Assembly (NCBI GenBank): GCA_947492175.1
Contig: CANLMQ010000042.1
Location: 1-48,561, forward strand
DNA from: an uncultured Draconibacterium sp.
Lineage (GTDB): Bacteria > Bacteroidota > Bacteroidia > Bacteroidales > Prolixibacteraceae
Length of the DNA stretch: 48,561 nucleotides
Direction: 5' to 3'
Shown: positions 34,518 to 42,457 of the stretch, piece after piece
How positions within the stretch are numbered: the first letter of the stretch is position 1
Layout: each line of letters opens with the position of its first letter
Made by a program: the position numbers and the translations under genes
The notes under the pieces: model-generated
Seen by the model: only the letters and a program-made list of their open reading frames with translations
The model's database searches: none
Told to the model about the DNA's origin: nothing

Positions 34518-35459
34518 TTATCTCCACTCAACAATGGTTCCGCGGTTTTGATCCTGTAATTCATTCGGAATTGATTCCTTAATTTCTTTCCACAACAGAT
34601 TAATCAGTTTGTGTTTCGAGAAATGACGAGAATAAACCAGGCTCACTTCTCGCAGTGGTTTTATATTGGTGAAATGTTTAACGTTATAAGCACGTTTCTG
34701 CGACATGGTAGCTTTTGCCAGTTCAGGAATAAGTGTTATGCCTCCTTCGCGATCCACGATATTCATTAATGTTTCAAGAGACCCGGCCTCGAAATGGAAA
34801 GGTAATTCGCTGTCGGTAGTTCCCATGTACGAACATAGATTTATTACCTGGTCGCGAAAACAGTGTCCGTCGCTAAGTAGCCATATTTCGGGAGTAGCAA
34901 TGTCTTGTACTGTAATTTCTTCCTGTGTGTGTAATTTGTGTCCGCTGTTGGCGTATATAAGCATCTCTTCGTAAAACACCGGTTTTTCGATTATTTTCTC
35001 ATCGTGTAAAGGAGTTACCAGAATGCCAACGTCAATAAGATCTTTGTTCAATAGTTTTATGATATTATCGGTGGTGGCTTCAACTACTTTGATAAAAATA
35101 TTGGGGTATCTTTTTTTATAATTTCCCACAAAAATTGGGAGTAAATAAGGCGCCAACGTAGGGATAATTCCAATGCGTAACATTCCTGAGACCTGATTTT
35201 TGTGGTCTTTTACAATGTTGAGTATTTCATCGGATTGTTTTAGTACTATTCTTGCCTGTTCAATAATGCGCGTGCCAACATCGGTTGGTATTAGTGGTTG
35301 TTTGCTACGGTCGAAGATGATAATTTCCAAATCTTCTTCGAGCTTTTTTATTTGCATAGAAAGCGTTGGCTGGGTAATAAAACAGGCTTCAGCTGCTTTT
35401 CCAAAGTGCCGATAAGTATCAACAGCTACAATATATTCTAACTGGGTTAAGGTGATCAT
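34518..35459 (-). CDS. oxyR: OxyR-type hydrogen peroxide sensor, LysR family regulator
   Basis: A 313-aa protein with an N-terminal helix-turn-helix (QLEYIVAVDTYRHFGKAAEA, ITQPTLSMQIKKLEEDL). The redox cysteines are Cys200 and Cys209 in DGHCFRDQVINLC, matching the spacing of Cys199/Cys208 of E. coli OxyR. It activates catalase and peroxidase genes on peroxide stress. No target gene is adjacent. It is monocistronic. Confidence 0.92.
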   Translation of the reverse strand: MITLTQLEYIVAVDTYRHFGKAAEACFITQPTLSMQIKKLEEDLEIIIFDRSKQPLIPTDVGTRIIEQARIVLKQSDEILNIVKDHKNQVSGMLRIGIIPTLAPYLLPIFVGNYKKRYPNIFIKVVEATTDNIIKLLNKDLIDVGILVTPLHDEKIIEKPVFYEEMLIYANSGHKLHTQEEITVQDIATPEIWLLSDGHCFRDQVINLCSYMGTTDSELPFHFEAGSLETLMNIVDREGGITLIPELAKATMSQKRAYNVKHFTNIKPLREVSLVYSRHFSKHKLINLLWKEIKESIPNELQDQNRGTIVEWR

Positions 35460-35599
35460 GGCGAATGTCGATTTTTGTTTTAAAGATAGAAATAATCTAT
35501 TAAAACCTGCCTTTATGTGGATTAATTGTGTTTTTGTAAAGTTGGAGCAATATGAATTGAATCACCGAGGGTGGGAAAATTAAGCGGTTAAACTGATAA

Positions 35600-36124
35600 T
35601 TATTTAAGGGAAAAAGAAGTTTGTTGCCTGTACCATTCAAAAGCAGCCACCGATAATGCGTTTGAAATATTCAGAGATTTGCAGCCTCCCGGCATTGGTA
35701 CATATACTTTGTGTTTGCTTAATTTTATTATGTTTTCAGGAATTCCATGCGATTCGCTTCCTGCCAGAAGAAGGATTTTTTTTGGAAGTTGCGTGGTAAA
35801 AATATTTGTAGAGCCGTCGCAGGTTTCCAGAACAGCTAACTCGTAATCTGATTTTATTTTTTCGAGGAATTCACTTTCAGAAATAAAATTCCAGTTCATT
35901 TGATCGAACGAAAAACCTGCAGTTTTTTTAATCTTTGCCTCGCGGTGTACTTCTTTGTTTCTGATAAAAAGAGCCTCCCCAGCTCCAACATTATGTGCCA
36001 AACGAATAATTTTTCCAATGTTTTCAGGATTGGCAAGTGTCCAGGCTGCTATAATTATCTCAGAATCGACAGGTACTTTTTCGCTCGATTTTGACTTAAA
36101 AAACTGAACAGAATTTGTGTTCAT
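35600..36124 (-). CDS. SpoU/TrmH-type RNA 2'-O-methyltransferase
   Basis: A 174-aa SPOUT-fold enzyme. Motif 1 is NPENIGKIIRLAHNVGA with the conserved Asn, motif 2 is LLLAGSESHGIP, and motif 3 is MPGGCKSLNISNALSVAAFE. It methylates ribose in tRNA or rRNA with S-adenosylmethionine. It is of the short TrmL/TrmH-like size without an L30e-type substrate domain. It is divergent from the lipoprotein at 36186. Confidence 0.88.
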   Translation of the reverse strand: MNTNSVQFFKSKSSEKVPVDSEIIIAAWTLANPENIGKIIRLAHNVGAGEALFIRNKEVHREAKIKKTAGFSFDQMNWNFISESEFLEKIKSDYELAVLETCDGSTNIFTTQLPKKILLLAGSESHGIPENIIKLSKHKVYVPMPGGCKSLNISNALSVAAFEWYRQQTSFSLK

Positions 36125-36162
36125 GATACTAAATGGTTTTTTCTTTGTTCTTTATAAAATGT

Positions 36163-36170
36163 TACTTTTG
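36163..36170 (+). promoter_or_regulatory. Bacteroidota -7 box (TACTTTTG)
   Basis: It matches TAnnTTTG and lies 15 bp before the ATG at 36186. An upstream TTTG occurs at 36144-36147, although the spacing is shorter than usual. It argues against the earlier in-frame ATG at 36117. Confidence 0.5.
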
Positions 36171-36185
36171 CACAAAACACTAAAG

Positions 36186-36980
36186 ATGAAGATTTCTATT
36201 CAATACTTTACAATATTGCTGGCAATATTTTTTGTTGCATGTGGGCCGTCGGATGAAGATAAGGCACGTGTAAAGCTTGATTTGGCTAAAAATTTACTTT
36301 TAAAAAGCGATACTGCAAATGCAATTCTGCATTTAGACAGTATTCCAAAGTTATATCCGGAGGCGATGTATTCAAGTAATGCGGCCAAAAATCTTGCAAA
36401 GCAAGTACGTTTTGAAATATTGCAGCGTAAAGAAACAGAATTGGATACAGTAAAACTTCGTATTGCCGAGCTGGAAAAATCATTTGTAAAAGAAAAAACA
36501 GAGTTCGACAGGTATACGCAGTATATTCACAAACGGCAAACCTTTAAACGGGCATGGGATCGCTCTTATATACAAGTGCATTTAAACGAACGCGGCGAAA
36601 TTTATTTAAGCAGCAATTATCATGGCGAAAAATGGTTGGACCATACCGGATTGAGAGTGTACGATAGTGGAGAAGATGCAAAAACTGCCGAGATTCCAAT
36701 TGGAACTGTCGATAATCACCGAAGCGATTTTATGGAATCAAAGTGGGAAAAGGTTTCTTATCGGAATGGGAAAGACAATGGTGTTATCGAGTTTATTGCA
36801 CAGCATGTCGACCGGCGTTTAAAGGCGGTGTTTCTGGGAAAAGAGTATTATTATATTATTCTTGAAACCTATGACAAAGAAGCTGTTCGCGATGCATTGG
36901 CACTTTCAAAGGCGTTGAAAAAGAAGCGGCAGCTTGAAAACGAAATCAAAGGATTGCAAAAGAAATTGAATATTAGTTAA
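36186..36980 (+). CDS. lipoprotein with helical/coiled-coil segments, unknown function
   Basis: A 264-aa protein with a lipoprotein signal (AIFFVACG, Cys19). Residues 25-75 form a tetratricopeptide-like hairpin (AKNLLLKSDTANAILHLDSI). A coiled coil follows (about 80-115), then a beta-rich domain (WDRSYIQVHLNERGEIYLSS onward) and a final helix. This recalls proteins in Bacteroidota of unknown function. It has its own promoter and terminator. Confidence 0.75.
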   Translation: MKISIQYFTILLAIFFVACGPSDEDKARVKLDLAKNLLLKSDTANAILHLDSIPKLYPEAMYSSNAAKNLAKQVRFEILQRKETELDTVKLRIAELEKSFVKEKTEFDRYTQYIHKRQTFKRAWDRSYIQVHLNERGEIYLSSNYHGEKWLDHTGLRVYDSGEDAKTAEIPIGTVDNHRSDFMESKWEKVSYRNGKDNGVIEFIAQHVDRRLKAVFLGKEYYYIILETYDKEAVRDALALSKALKKKRQLENEIKGLQKKLNIS

Positions 36981-37002
36981 AAATAAAATATACAATATGC
37001 AT

Positions 37003-37035
37003 AAATCCGACAGAATAAACTGGCGGATTTTTTTT
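37003..37035 (+). terminator. rho-independent terminator
   Basis: aaatccg (37003-37009) pairs with cggattt (37024-37030), followed by eight T residues. The rest of 36981-37252 has no gene. Confidence 0.75.
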
Positions 37036-37252
37036 GAAAGCTGATTGCAAAATTTTAACTGATCATCATTATAAATTGCACCTTTTTATTAATCAGCTTA
37101 CTATATAGCAAAGTTTGCTGGATCTAATACCGCGAATGTCATTGCGTCCTTTTGTTAGCGAATCAGAATCTGTTTGAAATAGAAAGATGCAGAATCCGTC
37201 GGTTTGTGCACAGAATGGTGCTGTCCCGTTTCGGGTTTCACAGTATGAATGC

Positions 37253-38854
37253 TTAGCCCTTCTTTTTGATTTTTAGTTTTTGGCCAACGTATAATCCCCG
37301 GTCGTTTTTCAGGTTATTCAATTGCATAATCTCGTCGGATGTAATACCTGTATATTGTTTTGCAATCTCCCAAATTGTGTCACCTTTTCGAACAGTATAA
37401 TATACGAAACTGGGGTCCAGTGGCTTTGCTACTACCTTTTTTGCGGGTGTGGTTGACTTACCAATAGAAGCTTGTTTTTGAGCAAAACTCATCGAGTTAA
37501 GTTTGTCGTACCTGGCTTTTTCTTTTTCAGGAACATAAATTGCCAGTTTTTGACCAATTCGGATTATATCGCGATGAATGTTATTCCAGTATCTTAAATC
37601 TGATGCTCGAACGTGGAACCATGAAGAAATAAAGCCAACATTGTCGCCCGATTTTACCGTATAGATAACCTTGGCTTTTCCCTTAACATCTACCGGTGTA
37701 AAGTACGAACTGTTGCTTGTGGTTGGATTTACAAGCGTATTATCCGGGAAATATTTATTCCGTTCAAATGCAAAAATAGCAGTGTCGGCATCAATAAAGG
37801 CCATTATATTTTCCTGAGGTAAAACCAAAGGGTAGGGTTTACTTTCTTTTGCAGGAATTACATCGTGTCGATACATGGGATTTAACGCCCTGAGTTGCTC
37901 TTTTTCAATGTCAATTTTTGCAGTTATCTGGTTAAAATGCAGATAGTCGGTTATCATTACAGTATCAACAGATAATGAAATTTCAGGGTAACGCGGAATC
38001 AAATTGTGTTCCTTGTGGTATTCGAATGCATAGGTTGCTGCTATAAATGCAGGTACATAACCCCGTGTTTCGCGAGGTAGCCGGTAATATATCTCCCAGT
38101 AATTGGTTTTTCCTCCCGAGCGACGGATGGCCCGGTTTACATTCCCGTGACCACAATTATAGGCAGCAATGGCTAAATGCCAGTCGCCATATTTGTCGTG
38201 TAGAAAGCTTAGATACCTTGCAGCTGCATCGGTGGCTTTTATAGGATCGCGGCGCTCGTCAACAAAAGAGGTAATTTCCAGTTTCATGCTCTTGGCAGTA
38301 CCATACATAAATTGCCACAATCCGTTTGCTCCAACTCTTGAACGAGCCATCGGATTTAAAGCCGACTCAATAATGGCAAGGTATTTAATTTCAAGTGGCA
38401 TGTCGTATTTGTCGAGTGTTTCCTCGAAAATTGGGAAATAGTAGGCCGAAAGCCCCAGCATTACTTCTACCTGATCTCTGCGTTTTTCGGTATACATTTT
38501 TATGTAGTTGCGAACTACTTTATTGTACGATAAATCGATACGTTGCTCGATATCAGACAGGCGCTGAATATAAACCGAATCGGGAATATCTTTTGGAAAG
38601 TTGTTCAGTCTTACTTTCGTAGTATCGAAATGAAATTTATTTTGTATGTCCCATGAGTAAAACAAGCTGTCCATTTGATCTGAAAAAATCATATTCAGAT
38701 TGTCATCAATTTCAATGTTTTCGGTTGAATCGATACTATAAATGGTGTCCGTTTCTGCAGTTTCAAAAAAGGTTGTATCGGGTGTTTGCGACATTCCCTG
38801 TAAAGAAAACAGCAAAAACAGGAATATAGAAAGTAGTAAAATGTTGTTCTTCAT
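37253..38854 (-). CDS. mltD: MltD-like membrane-associated lytic transglycosylase with two LysM domains
   Basis: A 533-aa protein with a signal peptide (about 1-22). The SLT domain has catalytic Glu163 in LAIIESALNPMARSRVGANG, then GLWQFMYGTAK and AIAAYNCGHGNVNRA. Two LysM modules follow (VIYTVKSGDNVGFISSWF and VYYTVRKGDTIWEIAKQY). It cleaves peptidoglycan glycans to 1,6-anhydro ends. The ATG at 38854 gives the signal peptide. It starts 1 bp after the upstream DUF5683 stop, forming one operon with parA-parB. The symbol is by architecture. Confidence 0.9.
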   Translation of the reverse strand: MKNNILLLSIFLFLLFSLQGMSQTPDTTFFETAETDTIYSIDSTENIEIDDNLNMIFSDQMDSLFYSWDIQNKFHFDTTKVRLNNFPKDIPDSVYIQRLSDIEQRIDLSYNKVVRNYIKMYTEKRRDQVEVMLGLSAYYFPIFEETLDKYDMPLEIKYLAIIESALNPMARSRVGANGLWQFMYGTAKSMKLEITSFVDERRDPIKATDAAARYLSFLHDKYGDWHLAIAAYNCGHGNVNRAIRRSGGKTNYWEIYYRLPRETRGYVPAFIAATYAFEYHKEHNLIPRYPEISLSVDTVMITDYLHFNQITAKIDIEKEQLRALNPMYRHDVIPAKESKPYPLVLPQENIMAFIDADTAIFAFERNKYFPDNTLVNPTTSNSSYFTPVDVKGKAKVIYTVKSGDNVGFISSWFHVRASDLRYWNNIHRDIIRIGQKLAIYVPEKEKARYDKLNSMSFAQKQASIGKSTTPAKKVVAKPLDPSFVYYTVRKGDTIWEIAKQYTGITSDEIMQLNNLKNDRGLYVGQKLKIKKKG

Positions 38855-38855
38855 A

Positions 38856-39578
38856 CTAAAATGTAAAAGTACAGCTTGCACCTATAACAGGTTGATATTT
38901 ATCGTAATACATGGAGGGGTGCCAGTTAAAGCTAAGATCGTCACTTATGTCGAAATCAAAAAAGTGTGCATCAACACTGGCATCAATAATGTTTAATCCG
39001 TAAAATCCAACAATGCTGATTACCAGCAAATCCCGATTCCGGCGGTAGTAGTTTTGTTGCTTGGTTAAGTTTGTTTTAAAGTTCGACCGCTCTGTCGCAT
39101 TGTTAAGATTGTAGTATTCGTAACCCTTTAACTTAATGTATGAATTTGTGGGATCATCTTCTCCAAACGGGACATCGGAGTCGTTATCGCTAACATCGCG
39201 ATAAGCTTGTTTCATTATTGTATAATTGTTGTTATTCCAATGAATGAAATAGCCGATGGTTGCGAAACCTGCATAAACCAAAGGGATTTTCCAGTATTTT
39301 TTGTTGTATGCTTGTCCAAGTCCCGGAAGAATAGCGGAATACAGAGTTGCCTTGTGTGGCGAATGAACCGCCTGTTCGGGCTGTAAATCGGCTTCCACGA
39401 TACGGGTTGAATCAATATCAACAATCTGCCCGTTCGAATTCAGTCCGAATAGAAACGGGAGTAAAAAGAGTAATATCTTTGGAAAAAACTTACCTGCAAT
39501 CACACCAAAAATTTTGCGCAAAAATAGAAAATACCCCCGGCTTTTGGGTGTTTGTTTTGCTTTATTTTTGATTTTCAA
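38856..39578 (-). CDS. DUF5683 domain membrane protein
   Basis: A 240-aa protein with a hydrophobic N-terminal signal or membrane segment (about 30-50). The DUF5683 core HKATLYSAILPGLGQAYNKK (about 74-93) is followed by a second hydrophobic helix (PLVYAGFATIGYFI). The family sits next to parB and mltD across Bacteroidota but has no known role. It overlaps the parB stop by 17 bp. Confidence 0.85.
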   Translation of the reverse strand: MKIKNKAKQTPKSRGYFLFLRKIFGVIAGKFFPKILLFLLPFLFGLNSNGQIVDIDSTRIVEADLQPEQAVHSPHKATLYSAILPGLGQAYNKKYWKIPLVYAGFATIGYFIHWNNNNYTIMKQAYRDVSDNDSDVPFGEDDPTNSYIKLKGYEYYNLNNATERSNFKTNLTKQQNYYRRNRDLLVISIVGFYGLNIIDASVDAHFFDFDISDDLSFNWHPSMYYDKYQPVIGASCTFTF

Positions 39579-40431
39579 TTATTTTAACAATTCGCTCCAA
39601 ATCTTTTTCCGATTTGAACGGGATAGTGATTTTTCCTTTGCCTTTATCATTCATTGCAAAATCAATACGTGCACTAAAGATTTTATCGAGCTGTGTTTTA
39701 ATAATCTGGTATTCTTTCGGGAATTTTGGTTTTTTAGTTTTTTCAGAACTATCATCTTCGCTCGAATTTAAATCGCGGACAATTTCCTCAACTTTTCGAA
39801 CAGAAAATCCATGTTTAATAATTTGTTCGAAAATCATGATTTGAGTTTCCGAATCTTCAATATTGATAATTGCCCGGGCATGGCCCATCGAAATCTGTTT
39901 TTCAATTAAACCTTTTTGAACAACGGCAGGTAATTTCAATAAACGAAGATAATTGGCGATGGTTGAGCGTTTTTTTCCCACCCTCGAACTTAATTCTTCC
40001 TGGGTGTATTCCAACTCATCCATTAAACGCTGGTAACTTAGTGCAATTTCAATCGAATCAAGATCCTCGCGTTGAATGTTTTCAACCAGTGCCATTTCGA
40101 GCATGCCATCGTCTTTGGCTTTACGAACATAGGCAGGAATCCGCGTTAATCCTGCAAGTTGTGAAGCTCTGAAACGACGTTCTCCTGCTATAATCTGGTA
40201 TTTGTCGTCTGATATTTTTCGTAAAGTAATAGGTTGAATGAGACCTATTTCTTTGATTGACGCAGAAAGTTCGGCTAATGCTTCTTCATCAAATTTTGAG
40301 CGGGGTTGAAAAGGATTGGCTTCAATCTTTTTTAATTCAATTTCGTTAATCCCGGCTCCTTGCTGCATTTTTTCAGCATCATCGATAAGTGCGCCAAGTC
40401 CTCTTCCCAATGCATTCCTTTTAACCATCAT
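39562..40431 (-). CDS. parB: chromosome partitioning protein ParB
   Basis: A 289-aa protein with the typical start RNALGRGLGALI, the CTP-binding domain IEANPFQPRSKFDEEAL with the GERRFRAS box, and a helix-turn-helix (TQEELSSRVGKKRSTIANYL). It binds parS sites and loads SMC. No parS palindrome was found in this window. It follows parA by 7 bp. The start could be either of two tandem ATGs. Confidence 0.96.
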   Translation of the reverse strand: MMVKRNALGRGLGALIDDAEKMQQGAGINEIELKKIEANPFQPRSKFDEEALAELSASIKEIGLIQPITLRKISDDKYQIIAGERRFRASQLAGLTRIPAYVRKAKDDGMLEMALVENIQREDLDSIEIALSYQRLMDELEYTQEELSSRVGKKRSTIANYLRLLKLPAVVQKGLIEKQISMGHARAIINIEDSETQIMIFEQIIKHGFSVRKVEEIVRDLNSSEDDSSEKTKKPKFPKEYQIIKTQLDKIFSARIDFAMNDKGKGKITIPFKSEKDLERIVKIIENQK

Positions 40432-40438
40432 AGCAGTA

Positions 40439-41245
40439 CTAGTTTATAACAACATTATTTTTTTCCTGCGAGATTTGAGTCATGTCGTTACGCTGCAGAA
40501 TCTCGCGTGCCAGGTTCATGTGATTGATTGCCCCTTTTGAACTGGCATCGTACAATACTACCGGTTTTCCGTAGCTAGGAGCTTCGCTAAGTTTTACGTT
40601 ACGCTGAATAACTGTATCGAATACCATTTCCTGGAAGTGGTGTTTTACTTCTTCGTAAACCTGGTTTGAAAGATTGAGTCGTCCATCGTACATGGTTAAT
40701 AAAAAACCTTCAATTTCCAGTTCCGGATTTAAGCGGTTCTGGATAATTTTAATGGTGTTTAAAAGTTTACCCAAACCTTCCAATGCAAAATACTCGCATT
40801 GTACAGGTATAATTACCGAGTCAGCTGCAGTAAGCGCATTTACTGTAATTAATCCAAGCGATGGAGAACAGTCGATAAAAATAAAATCGTATTTTTCTTT
40901 TAGGCAGTCAAGAGCGTTTTTGAGTGCTTTTTCCCTGTTTGGCAGGTTTAGCATTTCAATTTCGGCACCAACCAAATCAATGTGCGATGGAATTAAATCC
41001 AGATTTTCAATGTCGGTATGCAAGACTGCTTTCTCTGCTTCAATCTCATTTACAATCATTTCGTAAATGCTTGCCTGTACATTTTTTACATCGAACCCCA
41101 GACCGGATGTTGAATTGGCCTGAGGATCAGCATCAATTACCAATACTTTCTGTTCTAAAACAGCAAGACTGGCTGCAAGATTTATTGTTGTTGTTGTTTT
41201 CCCAACTCCTCCCTTTTGGTTTGCCAAAGAAATAATTTTTCCCAT
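40439..41245 (-). CDS. parA: chromosome partitioning ATPase ParA (Soj)
   Basis: A 268-aa protein with deviant Walker A KGGVGKTT and signature lysine at the N-terminus, a second motif VIDADPQANSTSGLG, and the Walker B-like IFIDCSPSLGL. It is a DNA-binding ATPase that moves ParB-parS complexes. It is the first gene of the operon with parB, DUF5683 and mltD. Confidence 0.96.
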   Translation of the reverse strand: MGKIISLANQKGGVGKTTTTINLAASLAVLEQKVLVIDADPQANSTSGLGFDVKNVQASIYEMIVNEIEAEKAVLHTDIENLDLIPSHIDLVGAEIEMLNLPNREKALKNALDCLKEKYDFIFIDCSPSLGLITVNALTAADSVIIPVQCEYFALEGLGKLLNTIKIIQNRLNPELEIEGFLLTMYDGRLNLSNQVYEEVKHHFQEMVFDTVIQRNVKLSEAPSYGKPVVLYDASSKGAINHMNLAREILQRNDMTQISQEKNNVVIN

Positions 41246-41369
41246 CTATGCTTTGTAATTATTATTGAGTGGTTTCAAAGTTAACATTTTACCATAAACG
41301 GCATTCTTTTTTTTATTAACTCGATGTTTATGATTTAACTAACAGCTTGTTATTGAATTAAAAAGGGTG

Positions 41370-42365
41370 CTAAAATTTTTGAGATTTCATCTCTTTTTTC
41401 AGTTGTTTAATATCGATCGGCACAACTCCGGGGCTTTCGCAAACCAAACCTCCTGCCAGGTTCGACATTAAAGCCATTGTTTTTGGAGTGAGCCCGGCTG
41501 TTAATGCCAAACTTGCAACACTTATTACTGTGTCGCCTGCTCCCGAAACATCAGAAATATCGCGAATAACTGCAGGGTAGTATTTTTCCTTAATTCCATT
41601 GCTAATAAAAACGCCCAATTCCGAAAGAGTAACAAAAATCAGGTCCAGGTTCTGTTTTTCCCTGAACTTTATCGCTGCCTTTTTTATTCCTTTCAGGTCG
41701 TCTTTTTGAAGAGAAAACCCTGTGCCTTCAACAAACTCTTTAAAGTTGGGTTTGAAAAGCGAAACGTTTTTGTATTTTTTGAAATTCCTTCTTTTGGGAT
41801 CAACCGCTGTAAGAATGCCTTTTTCCCGGGCAAGTGTATTAATAGCCTCAAACAAGGTTGGAGTTATAACTCCTTTATCGTAATCGACAAAAATTATTAC
41901 ATCAACGGGGTTGGTGTTTATTTCTGTTGTAATGGCATTGATTAGCCATTTTTCGATTTCGCGCGATATTTGTTCAATCGATTCTTCATCAACGCGGGCG
42001 ATGTGTTTCCCGTTGCTGATAATCCTGTTTTTTACGGTTGTATTTCGGGTAGGGTCAACACAAATACCATTTCGCTGTATTTTTTTATGATCCAATAGTT
42101 CCTGAAAATTTTTCCCTTTGTCATCATCGCCAATTACAGAGAATAACACCGGTTCTGCACCAAGAGCCTGTAGATTGAGCGAAACATTGGCTGCTCCTCC
42201 CATTCGGTTTTCTCGTTTGGTAACCGCAACAATCGGCACCGGAGCTTCGGGTGACAAACGTTCCACTTTTCCCCATAAATAGGTGTCAATCATTACGTCG
42301 CCGATAACAATGGCGCGCATTTGACTAAATTTTTCGAATATCTTATTTACTTCTGAAGTGTCCAC
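41370..42365 (-). CDS. rfaE1: D-glycero-D-manno-heptose-7-phosphate kinase (PfkB family)
   Basis: A 331-aa sugar kinase with the PfkB signatures RMGGAANVSLNLQALGAEP and DVSGAGDTVISVASLAL (catalytic Asp in GAGD). The N-terminal VIGDVMIDTYLWGKVERLSP is specific to the RfaE kinase domain. It phosphorylates heptose-7-P for LPS-type ADP-heptose synthesis. It lacks the C-terminal nucleotidyltransferase domain present in HldE, so a separate rfaE2 is expected elsewhere. Confidence 0.88.
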   Translation of the reverse strand: MDTSEVNKIFEKFSQMRAIVIGDVMIDTYLWGKVERLSPEAPVPIVAVTKRENRMGGAANVSLNLQALGAEPVLFSVIGDDDKGKNFQELLDHKKIQRNGICVDPTRNTTVKNRIISNGKHIARVDEESIEQISREIEKWLINAITTEINTNPVDVIIFVDYDKGVITPTLFEAINTLAREKGILTAVDPKRRNFKKYKNVSLFKPNFKEFVEGTGFSLQKDDLKGIKKAAIKFREKQNLDLIFVTLSELGVFISNGIKEKYYPAVIRDISDVSGAGDTVISVASLALTAGLTPKTMALMSNLAGGLVCESPGVVPIDIKQLKKEMKSQKF

Positions 42366-42457
42366 AAAAATGGTATTTAGGCTGTAAAGCTACAAAAAAA
42401 ACAATGCGGGAAAAAGGCCGGTCTCCAAACCAGTGTTCTAATGATTTCAGACCTCGT